Source: Diadema setosum
Taxonomy: Eukaryota; Echinodermata; Echinoidea; Diadematoida; Diadematidae
DNA length: 64,000 bases
NCBI RefSeq assembly: GCF_964275005.1
Contig: NC_092695.1
Coordinates: forward strand, 8,027,832-8,091,831
Direction of reading: 5' to 3'
Every line of letters begins with the position of its first letter. Positions within the stretch are counted from its first letter, which is position 1. Below, piece after piece: positions 10,242 to 20,545 of this stretch. A program made the position numbers and the translations under genes. Under the pieces are notes generated by a model. That model was given only the letters and a program-made list of their open reading frames with translations, was not told the DNA's origin and did no database searches.

Positions 10242-13200
10242 ATGGCGTGAGTTGTTGTCGTATTATCTTGAATATACACTTTATCGCGGATTTTTTTGTG
10301 TGTGCATATTTGTACAATGTTATTTTATTTTCTTCTTTTATCCAGGTCTAATAAAGTAACATTCAAGATCACCTTAACGTCGGATCCGAATTACCGTTCA
10401 AAGTGTGAGTAGATAAACATATGTTCTCTACACAATGTGGTCCCACATATTGATTATTATGTTGCTGATTTGGTTCTGTGACCCGGGTCTCTGGACTGCT
10501 AACTATACACAGCCCAGTCGCTGTACATGGTACGTCGCGACAGGGCTGTACGCGCGCGACCACCAATCACTAGGAGAGCGACGTAATCGTATCACGATAG
10601 CTTTGACTTTTGATACTTACGATCATTTTTGTCACCTCAAACTCATCGAGTATACTCTTCAATATTTACTCTACATCTGATGCTATATATATTCTAACTA
10701 TACACAGCCCAGTCGCCGCTGTACATACGTAGCGCGACAGGGCTGTACCAACGAAGCTCCAAACACGAAGAGGGTCCAACGATCGCATGCGATCGGATTG
10801 AATTTTGATACTTTAGATCATTTTTTTGCTACTTCAAACTCATCTGACGAACAAAATGATGATGAGACTTCATATCTATGCTATGAGTATTGAAATTTAG
10901 ATTCAATAACTTACCTAAATTGATGGTTATATGCAGCATGTGTGAACGGTTCACGAACGGTACATCGTCTATCACGCCAGGCCATTTCCAATATTCGGGA
11001 GGTCACATGATCTGAATGCCCTTTCAAAGGTCGCGCTGTCGACCGTGCTGCTACATCAACACTCAAGCAGCGCATCGCACGCACGCAAAAGATTTCCGCA
11101 GAGATCAAGGCGCCATTTGAATTCTGCAACGATGAACCGCGACGGTGTTAGGGAATCCGCCAGAAAGTATCATTTTTTGGTTCCACGGACTTATCACGAG
11201 GGCTCTCAATGGACTTACGAACCTTCTGTAATACAAGCATGCACGTAAGGTGAGTACCGTTTGGTAACGTGTACATTGTTTATAAAGAACGTATAAATTT
11301 TCATAAGTTTTGTAGTTGTGTTGTGGTTCCCCACTATGAAGGTGCCCGCTCGTTGGTCAGACGCTGTATTCGCGTAGCGTATTAACAGCGTCTGGTCGGG
11401 CTATATATATTCAAATGTACGTAATGAAACTTACCGAAATTGATCAGCATATCCAGCATGTCCACACGTACACAATCTTTCACGCCAGGCCAAGCTTAGA
11501 TATCGGGTGGTCACGTGATGTGAATGCCCTTTCAAGCAGCGTACGCACGGTTACTAGTATACAGCTATAAACTGTACTGGGTTATTGTGTAGCAGACGCC
11601 AAGGTTTGTTCGACACTTTCAACGCACACGCGCTCGCTCTGGAGCACATCCGGTCACGCATGCGCATAAGTCAAGGCGCCATTTTGAATCCTGCAACGAC
11701 GAAGCCCGACGGTCAGGAATTGCGCCAGAAAGTGTCATTTATTTGTTCCACGGACTTATCGCAAGTGGTCTCCAGTGGTCTCCATGGACCCAGTGTGGCG
11801 AACTATTCTTCTGTAATAGAAACATGCATTTAACGTGAGTAAAGTATTCTGTTTAAAGGAGAAAAGTATACATGTTCCTAAGTTTTGTAGTTGTGTTGAG
11901 GTTCCTCACTTCGAGGCTGCATGCCGTGCGCGTCAGACGCTGTTTTCGCATAGCGTAACAGTGTCTGGTCGGGCTACTGGACTGCATGCTCTGTAAAGAC
12001 AGTAAAGTTTACTGTGTAGAAAGTAGGTCGTAGGTGTGGTAGGTGGCCAGGCCAGGATACAAATAAAAAATGTTGGTGGACGTGTAACACCAACTGTGCA
12101 AATAAAAACATTGTCATGAAATAATTAATGTGCATGATCACCACAAAAGCTGCATAATTCGAGCTAACTATACACAGCCCAGTCGCTGTACATGGTACGT
12201 CGCGACAGGGCTGTACGAGCGCGACCACCAACCACTAGGAGAGCGACGTAATCGTATCACGATAGCTTTGAATTTTGATACTTAACATCATTTTTGTCAC
12301 CTCAAACTCATCGAGTATACTCTTCAATATTTACTCTACATCTAATGCTATCAGTATTCAAATGTACGCAATGAAACTTACCGAAATTGATCATCATATC
12401 CAGCATGTCCACACGGTACACAATCTTTCACGCCAGGCCTAACTATACACAGCCCAAGCGCTGTACATGGTACGCTGCGACGTACCATGTACAGCGACTG
12501 GGCTGTGTATAGTTAAATTCGAGCGGGCGCGGGTTGATTGCAAAATTTGAATGATCATGATATATTAATTTAAAGTGAACTCTTTAGTCTTAAGTCTTAT
12601 AATTTAGTCTTCAGAGAATAAGAGAGTCTGGGTATGCAAGCTGCCAGCCCATGATTCCACAACAACGCTATCCAAAATTTGACGACCTGCTACGTGTAGA
12701 AACCAATGTATTTTTGCGCACATTTGCAGCTTGGAACGGGTGCATGCACGGTGCTGCCCTGGTAAATTACTGATTATTTCGATATTTAAAAATATGGTGG
12801 AACAAAGTAAAGTCACAATTAGAATTACATTTTTTTTTCTAAACCTCATCTTTTAGTACATTTATTTTGTGGTTACAAAGCACTCCCATTATAGCGAACA
12901 GGGTTATAACGACATTCCGGTTACTACAAAGTAATAAAAGTTCAGACCGTAACAATACCTACTCTGCCACGCAACACCTCTGGGTATTTTAATTTTATTG
13001 TTTATTGGTTTGGTTATATTGAAATTTTGATATAACAAAAGAAAATTAAATAAATGTCCTTAGGACTTGGTTATATAAGGAGTCCACTGTACATGTATGT
13101 GCACACTATCACTAGCTCTAGTCTAGGGTCAGGGTCTTTATCATGAAATAAATGTAAATTTTGTACTCTGTACACATTCACTCTTCTTTGGCTGTTGAAA

Positions 13201-15510
13201 TGCATGATATGTAGTTGCTTGTACTTATCAAGTTATTCGTTACTTCACTAAAAAGGGTTTTGTTGAATTTTTGTGATGCTTTTGTAGTATTTTTGTTTAA
13301 ATGTACTGTTATTTTTCTCTCTTTGCTTTGATAGACTGAGTGTACCAGAGGCAACTCCTTTTACTGCTGTTCTCAAATTTGCAGCGGAAGAGGTGAGTGG
13401 AAAAGTTACACCATCACTTCATCAGGGTGTTTGATGTATGTGCAAGACTCTATTCTTAATTATTCAAAACCTTACAATGTAATGTATGCACATAGAATGT
13501 CCAAGTAGAGGATTTCTAAAGCCAGTGTTAAAGGTCCTGTTTACCTTGGGAACAGTGATTTAAAAAATGTTCAAGATGTAGGTGTGTTGTACCACAAAAC
13601 ATCCTATCATATAAAATTTTCATGATAAAGCCTTAAATATAAGGAGATGGTGTATCTGTATTTTTCTCAATAAACCGTAACTGTAGACAGTTAAATCTGG
13701 AAGTATTTTTATTATAATTATATCTATTGTTCACATTTTGTATACATCAATTTTACCAATTAAAGTTTTTACAGTGGCTGTTCTATCCCTAACTCACATT
13801 TTAGAACTATTTTACGGCACTAATGCTGGGTTTTTGTTTCAACTGCAAATGGTAAATTATGCCTTTAATACAGAGTTAATTTGGCAGAAAAAAAAAGTAT
13901 TGCAGTTGCCAGCTGTATGAACTGCATATAACATGTACATCTGTCATACTCTTTTACATTTAAAGGTAGGGATACCTTTTACAGACCTCCCAAAATGCAG
14001 CAAAACATTAAATATGAACCTCAGGGGACTTGTTTAGTCCACTGCTGAGAAATTTGCAAGTCAACAGTTATCTACAATTTGAATAATGCACAAAACTCAA
14101 CTACTCAGTAGTTCTGTGTGTCAGCCACACTTAAGCCTTTTTGTTGCAGTCTTCTGCATTTTTTATCTATAAACACAAATCTAAAAGTATACGAGCTGAT
14201 GTAATAACATATACAAATGTAGAATGTGTGGCAAGAATGTATATAGAAATGTTTGTAAGTTTGATGAACTTTCTTCACAAAATATACATGATGGACACAC
14301 ATGCAGTGCATGGATCTGCAAAGTTAGCCTAGTAATGTACTGAATTTACGGTGAGCCGAAAAAAATTCAATTCAAAATCTAACGGTCAATAAAAATGTAC
14401 TAAATGTTACCTTCCACTTTCAATACTTTATGGGAGTTTCTAAAATGATACTCTCTTCAACATACCTTTGTATTTATACAACTCTTCATTTAAGGCATGC
14501 AAATGGGATTCCCTACCTTTAACAAGAATGGAACTACATGTACCGCATAATTCTACTTTCATATTTCTCTTCTTTTCAACAGTTCAGAGTTCCTGCAGCC
14601 ACTAGTGCGATCATCACAAATGGTAAGATTTGAGACTCAATCATCTTTGACATGTAGGGGATGCTGTTTTTGCCACATAAGAAAATGGGGAGGGGATTAT
14701 GCCATTTTGTTAATGTTGGTTTGATTAAGGGCAGTGAGTCATAATTCCATGCAGATCTTTACTGCTCACATTCTATGTGACTCTAAGCACTCTCTCAAAC
14801 CGTAACTATTCAAGCATTCAGGTTTGTAATACAGTGCTTGAAGGGTGGTGTAGTATTGGATGAGATGGGGGATTGTTCGAGTAGTACATTCATAAGTGTT
14901 GTTTATGGAAAACATGGAGGAAGCTGATATTATAAGTTAAGCAAGAAAATCAAAACAAACAAATTCACACACACACTACCGGTAGCCTGTTTGCTTTCTG
15001 TCTTTCAGTAGCAATGAAGTGTCAGAGGTAATTTTGTCAAACCACAGTTTACAATGTGTACAGACACTACATGTAGTTGTATTGCTGTTTTTGTTTGTTT
15101 TGTTTGTTGTTTGTTTGTTTTGGGGTTTTTTTTTTGTTTGTTTTTTTTTTGGGGGGGGGGGCTCAAACTTGCTATAGTTAATGACCTGTATGTTTTGAAT
15201 CACATCTTTCTTTTTTGAATCTTTGAAAAAAAAAATGAAGAAATTGGAATATTCTTGCAATTGCATCAGTATGTAAAGATTAATCTTTCTGGCATAACTG
15301 CATTACTGGTTACTCGATGCAGTTTACCATCCCATTTCAGTAAACATTTCCGCAGCTCTCAACTGATAGTGTGCGCATTCTAAAACTGTGTTTTTGTTGA
15401 TGGTTTCAGATGGCATCGGATCAATCCAGCGCAGAGTGCAGGCAATTGTTTCTCAAGCATGGATCAGAGCTGAGACTTATACCAAGGACAGAGTTGGAAC
15501 AAAGCTATGA
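10242..15510 (+). CDS. UFM1: Ubiquitin-fold modifier 1 (UFM1), reading frame disturbed
   Basis: UFM1 is a small ubiquitin-like protein attached to ribosomal and ER-associated targets through UBA5, UFC1 and UFL1. Coding exons are 10242-10246 (ATGGC), 10346-10404, 13335-13392, 14583-14622 and 15410-15510, all with GT-AG borders. Visible peptides match the family: SNKVTFKITLTSDP, LSVPEATPFTAVLKFAAEE, FRVPAATSAIITN and, at the end, DRVGTKL. Expected length is about 88 aa. The frame departs from expectation by one missing base at four places: near 10389 (after the SDP codons), 15420, 15451 and 15485. Each lies in a short run of one nucleotide, and the flanking codons are otherwise family-like. Small sequencing deletions or a recent loss of function both fit. 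The exposed Val-Gly needed after processing is present, followed by Thr-Lys-Leu. Confidence 0.9.
10495..12515. repeat. Tandem duplication with palindromic modules in UFM1 intron 2
   Basis: A block at 10495-10680 recurs nearly unchanged at 12164-12355 and in a more diverged form at 10695-10870. A second block at about 10880-11420 recurs at 11415-11965, with a fragment at 12355-12440 (caatctttcacgccaggcc). The first block opens with aactatacacagcccagtcg, which folds on the downstream cgcgacagggctg. At 12440-12515 two such modules face each other as 35 bp arms (two mismatches) around a 6-base loop. Short hairpins such as cagacgctgt...acagcgtctg sit at 11370-11400 and 11935-11970. ORFs in both copies are repeat-derived. 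Confidence 0.7.
12877..13095. mobile_element. Degraded CACTCCC...TTATAACG MITE
   Basis: The left end reads gcactcccattatagcga and gggttataacgac. The right end reads ttatataaggagtccactgta, approximately complementary to the left. It matches the ends of the intact element at 21108-21661. Confidence 0.5.
13532..13864 (+). mobile_element. TTAA-flanked MITE, family AGGTCC (copy 1)
   Basis: Flanked by TTAA at 13528-13531 and 13865-13868. Its ends are AGGTCCTGTTTACC and GGTAAATTATGCCT, imperfect inverted repeats. It lies in UFM1 intron 3 and is homologous along its length to 16436-16792 (opposite orientation) and 51607-51965. Confidence 0.8.
15142..15161 (+). repeat. Poly-T to poly-G junction
   Basis: A run of T passes directly into a run of G after a TTTG-rich tract, in UFM1 intron 4. 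Others of the same form are at 8904-8923, 16059-16086, 28901-28926, 38631-38660 and 60642-60677. Confidence 0.85.
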
Positions 15511-16431
15511 TGGATGTTCTGCAATATTCTAGCATGCTGGTTGAACTTTGAACTGACAAGAACTCTTGATAATAGGTCATATTATTATTATTATTTTTAT
15601 CATTATTGTATGCATATAGATATATATCCATTGTAAAAAAGCAAAAAACAAATAGTTTCTATGGTAATCACTTGTTTATCAGTTATTGCATGACCTCAGT
15701 GTCCATTATGAGTGTGAGAGTAATTAGTGTGAATGGAGTAACAGTTGTGTCAAATGATGTCATTATTCCAAGTGTTGAAGTGGCACCTGTTGCATACAGT
15801 GATACAAGATACACGTACAAATGTTAAATGAAGTCATTGTTTTTGTTTTCATTTTGTTTTCTTCTTTTTTTCTTACGGACAATGCTGAATCTGCACTTCC
15901 AATATTGATTATATTGTGGTTCAAATAATATGATTTTTTTTTTTCAGTTGTTTATTTTTTTAAACTTACAAGGAATGGAAGATAATGAAAAGGAATTATT
16001 CATGCTGTACTTTGTACTTGGTTTTTCTTTGTTTTTTGTTTTTTGTTTGTTTGTTAGGTTTTTTTTTTTTTTTTGGGGGGGGGGGGCGGGTCTAGAGATC
16101 AGCCCAAGTATATAAAAAGAAAAGAACATGGTATGCCGGACTGCCCATGAATAATGAACATGCACACATCCATACATGTACGTATTGTGTCTGCCTGTGA
16201 GGAGTTAGATTGCTAGAATGCCAGTTGTTCTATTACTAATCATTCTTCACACATGTCATCTGTTGCTGTACCTTATAATTGAATTAAGATCCCATTTTAA
16301 ACAAAGTATATTATTAAACCCTCAAAGTGTCCTATCAACTTAAAAGGAATTATTGTAAGAATCCTACAACACTCTGGTACAGATCTTAGAGTGATTCATT
16401 GTTTATTTATTTATAAACATGAAAACATCAG
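15511..16431. other. UFM1 3' flank
   Basis: AT-rich DNA following the UFM1 stop codon, presumably including the 3' untranslated region. No poly(A) signal could be chosen with confidence. A poly-T/poly-G junction lies at 16059-16086. No further coding sequence is visible. Confidence 0.4.
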
Positions 16432-16435
16432 TTAA

Positions 16436-16792
16436 AGGCATAATTTACCATTAGCAAATGAAACAAAAACCCAGGATTAGTGCTTCAAAATAGTTCTAAA
16501 ATGTGAGTTAGGGATGGAAACAACCAATGTAAAAATTTGAACCAGTATAATCGATGTTAAGTACTGTTTAATATTAAGAATGTGAACCATATTGACAATG
16601 AAATGTTTCCAGACTAAACCGTCTACAGTTATGGTTTAATGAGAAAAATAGTGATATCTCCTTATATTTTAGGCTTTATTGCAAAAATCTTATATGGTAG
16701 GATGTTTTGTGATACAACTGACCTACACATATGTATCAAAAGTGATATCTTGAACATTTAAAAATCACTGCCCCCAAAGGTAAACAGGACCT
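16436..16792 (-). mobile_element. TTAA-flanked MITE, family AGGTCC (copy 2)
   Basis: Reverse-orientation copy of the element at 13532-13864. TTAA lies at 16432-16435 and 16793-16796. It begins AGGCATAATTTACC and ends GGTAAACAGGACCT. Confidence 0.82.
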
Positions 16793-17019
16793 TTAAGAGA
16801 ATTGTTAATGTTTATGCAATCTATAATGAAAGTGCTTTGTCAGTTGTAAGTGAAGCACAGTGGATTATTACATTTAACAGTGGTACATGTAGCAGGGAAC
16901 CTTGATATAAGGAGACTAAAAACCACGACAATTGCCTTGTTATATCAGGTTTCTCACTGCAATATAGTGGTAAAAACAAAGAAATACAGTACAAGGATTT
17001 GTTCCAAGAGGATTTTGTT

Positions 17020-17188
17020 ATACAGGCAAACCTGTTGTAATGAAGTCCTTGGGGTCAACAGTTTTCCTTCGTTTTATCATAAATTTTGTTGAAGAAACAT
17101 GGAGGGGATGATGTTGCAGCCTGAATTTTTACTTTGTTGTAACCATAATTTTAATATAACTGTGTTCGTAATAACGGGAGTGCACTGT
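17020..17188. mobile_element. Partial CAGTGCACTCCCG MITE
   Basis: The right end cgtaataacgggagtgcactg followed by TA matches the right end of the element at 21108-21661. The left end is diffuse; a related segment (gaagtccttggggtcaacag) starts near 17040. Confidence 0.5.
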
Positions 17189-17189
17189 A

Positions 17190-18206
17190 CACACTCTGTG
17201 AACTGTATGCAGTGTGTGCACAAGAAAAGATTTGTCATCTAATGGAACTTATTCAAGGGTTAGCAGTTGTCTGTGAAAGATACACAGTTAATACCCAGGT
17301 AGCTGATGACATTCCTTTTTCATTTTTCAGTTGATACAATGTACATATCTTCTGATTGCCGAGGATGAAAGCAGCCAAAATGCGCTAAAGGTACACAAAT
17401 GGTATTTAATGTAGGCATATAGAATGAGAGATCACTTAGTTGACAATTGTTGACCATGTAGCTAATTCAAGAATTCCATTCAAGATATTCAACAATTTCA
17501 TAAAGAGGTATTTCTTTTATCATACAACCCTAATTGACCTGGTTTTGTAAAAATTGTTGTTCGTGTTTCTGGTGTACAAAATGTAATTGTCCATTCATTG
17601 AAAATTGTCTTGTGTAAATCACTCACATGTGTACATTGTATTTGGTTTACTGTCCTGATGCAATCTTAAAAAAAGAAAAAAAGAAATGTGCTCTAGGGGT
17701 TTACAAGCCCTTCATTTTTCTTCCCCCAAAATTGGGGTACACTTTACATGTTGTACAACATGTATTGTAAAATTGTACTGTGCAAAGTAAAGAAAGCAAT
17801 GTGCTACTGCCAGTATGTAGTAAAAAACTTCAGGCCAGTGTATGTGCATCATCTGCAAGTAACTTTAGATATCTGACGACCCTTATCCACACCGACGTAC
17901 ATGTAAATTATACATGTACAATCAACTCTTGCACAAGTTAAGTCAATTGGGAGAGAAGAGTAAATTTTGACTTTGGTCATGCTGCCCACTAGACCTATCA
18001 GACTGCATTATGTGTATATTGTAGGCATATCAGACTGCATTAAATGTGTATATTGTAGGCATATCATAGACAAAAAATTGGGTAGAATATTACGTATTAC
18101 ACTACCTTTCTGTCTCTAACTCGTGCCGACTTTCTGTGTCTGGTGAACTCCCGTCTCTTTCAACAGTCCCTCAAGGGAAAGTTGCCTTGAGAAACAAATA
18201 CATGTA
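17190..18206. other. Intergenic DNA without recognisable features
   Basis: AT-rich sequence with a short local duplication near 18001-18065 (gcatatcagactgcatta repeated). No exon-like segment or intact repeat boundary was recognised. Confidence 0.4.
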
Positions 18207-18371
18207 CAGTCAACCTTGCCTATTTAAAGGCCAATCTATTTGGACTGAAGAAAGAGCTTCGTCTTAGAGAAAATTCTACATATGAGGGATTAGAACCAGA
18301 AGAATAAATATATAAAGGACTTGAAAAGATCTTCCACTACAACAAATATTCAACTTGTGCAAGGTTGACTG
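18207..18371. mobile_element. TA-flanked MITE with CAGTCAACCTTG ends (copy 1)
   Basis: The ends CAGTCAACCTTGC and GCAAGGTTGACTG are inverted repeats, with TA on both outer sides. TA duplication and CAGTCAA termini suggest the Tc1/mariner group, pogo-like. It shares interior sequence in opposite orientation with 32147-32326. Confidence 0.75.
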
Positions 18372-19665
18372 TACAGGGCATTCAAAATTGCGCAAATGTT
18401 CTGTTCTTATGGTACCATATTATGTATTAAGAATGTTATCTAGGATTTTTGTTAAAGGGCTTTCAAGGCACTCAAAAGATTTCTGATCATTCAAATCCAT
18501 TGTCTTGCCACTGCACAAAAGATTTTATGCCAGAAGCATAACACCATATAACAATTTCTTGGATTTTTATTACATGTGTAGTGAATCACGCAAGTAAACA
18601 TATTCTTGTTTAGAGAGAAAAAAGAAATGGTTTCCCTTCTTAGCAGAAAGTACAAGCTCAAATTGCTATAAAATACACCCAAACATTCACATTCTTAAAA
18701 TTTAATACATTTGTACTGGTTCTCCTGTGCGTTCATTTATCACTTGGGCCTTTGGTTTTTGCACTTGAGAGTTGGCGTATGTGTGTTTGTGTTACTGTGT
18801 TAGTGTGTGTGTGTTTTGCAGGTGTAAATGATATATAAAATACATGTGCAAATACAATTGTATTTTAACGTTTGTGTTCCACAGAATGTGTTTCACAAAT
18901 GTAGTTGCTGGCATGCAGTGTATGTAAAAGACATTAATTTTGAGACATTCAAGTCTTAAAATACTAAACTTGGCATTCTTAAATAATTAATCATAGCAGC
19001 ACTGAGACAATGACATTGAATCAGAAAATTGTTTATTGTAAGTACAATACACATACTGTAACTCTTTTTTCATGTTACATGACGGAAGAAAAAAAATACA
19101 AACAAAAATATTTTCATGAGACCTTACAATACGGTGAATGCTGACTGAATTTTGATGGAGTGTCTGGTTTAACTGGATTTTAAAACAAACTAAAATGCTG
19201 TACCTACGTCGTATGTGATGTTTTATTCAACAAAGATGCTCATTTTCATTTCCCTCAAAGTCATGACTGTAGATAAAAAGCAAAACAGCTTTTATGAATT
19301 TTGCCAAAAATGATGGGAAATTCCAGTTAAAATCAACAATGTCCTTTACAGATACAGGTATACTGTATATCCTTCATTTTCTTTCAGACGAGCAATAATC
19401 TCTGTTTCCATCCAAATAATTTTATTTTTGGAGTCATACATGCAAGATTATTTCCAACCTCATCTTGATATACAAGTGTTAGCCACAGAAAATGATATAC
19501 ATGTCTAGTATATGTATGAGAGTGAGATCGGTATGTCACATGATAAGGATAATACGTGTAGTTCAAAAATGCAAACAAATGCCAAGGTTTTAACGTACTG
19601 AAAATGCGATGAACTTTCTCAAGCTATGTCCAACATTACTCAGAAGTTTCAATGAACTACTACAT
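18372..19665. other. Intergenic DNA
   Basis: No gene is recognised. It is AT-rich with a GT-rich patch at 18780-18815. If the candidate exon at 19666-19796 is real, its 3' untranslated region and poly(A) site would lie here; minus-strand AATAAA matches occur near 19030 and 19222. Confidence 0.35.
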
Positions 19666-19796
19666 TCAAAATTCGCATTCTTGCATGTACAGCACCACTT
19701 CCTCAGGGTTAACTTTTTCCTTCAAGCCCAACTTGAGGCTCATGCTGAACTTTTCCAGACTTGTGCTGACAACCACATTGAGTGGTGAACCCACAT
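19666..19796 (-). CDS. Candidate terminal exon of unknown or alternative transcript
   Basis: On the minus strand a strong acceptor (tttcttttattcag) is followed by 42 codons and a stop. The peptide starts VGSPLNVVVSTSLEKF and ends YMQECEF. The exon needs one base from an upstream exon. The fifth AIMP1 exon (22117-22285) ends at exactly that phase, so it could be an alternative AIMP1 last exon replacing the one at 20546-20715. It could also belong to a separate nested gene, or be chance. I do not recognise the peptide family. Confidence 0.35.
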
Positions 19797-20545
19797 CTGA
19801 ATAAAAGAAACAAGAGTGTGTGTGTATTGGATCAGTTTCAGAGAGGTTCATTTACTCTCTATCCCCTTTACAACACTCCTTCAAATATACGTAATGAAGT
19901 AGCAAAGCAACTCTTTTTCCACAATTTCGTGTTATATACTCAGTGTGATCAGAGCATTCTCTTCGTGCCACTGCATGGCATCACACACAAGTTTGTGAAA
20001 AAAAAAATGTGTATTACATTTCAATAGCGCAAGGAGTCTGTAGATGCGCCTATTTATTAGCAGAAGTTGAAATCTGATGAAATTCCTTGTCGAAATCTCT
20101 AATGGTGATATTTACGTGGGATGGACATAACCTTCACCATCATAATCTTACAAAATCTGCAAGAAACTTTCGCTCCTTTCAATTAAGTTTGAAATAATGG
20201 GAAAGTGTCAGTCAGTAGGCATACTGTATTACTTACACAATGTGAAAGCACGGGTGATACTTCAGCACAAGTAAAGTTTAGTTATATTTTAATCTTTCAC
20301 TACAGACTCTTCCCATTATCCCTTTAAAAAAAAAAAGAGAGAAAAAAAACTTTATGGAAATTTCACAAAGGTTCAATGATCTCCTCACATGACAAGTGAC
20401 TCACGCCGAAAGTACATGTACATATTATGTAAACATTTTCTGAAATGGGAAAAAGGTACATACACTACAGGCTATAAATTTGGAAGTTTTCATATGTCGC
20501 TCAAAAGTTGGCATGTTTCATAACACTGCCAACTTTTGCAGATAA

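Noticed and set aside
9883-10317. 144-codon minus-strand open frame
   Set aside because: It reads through (GGT)n and the inverted repeat, giving runs of Thr, Pro and His; low-complexity artefact overlapping UFM1 exon 1.
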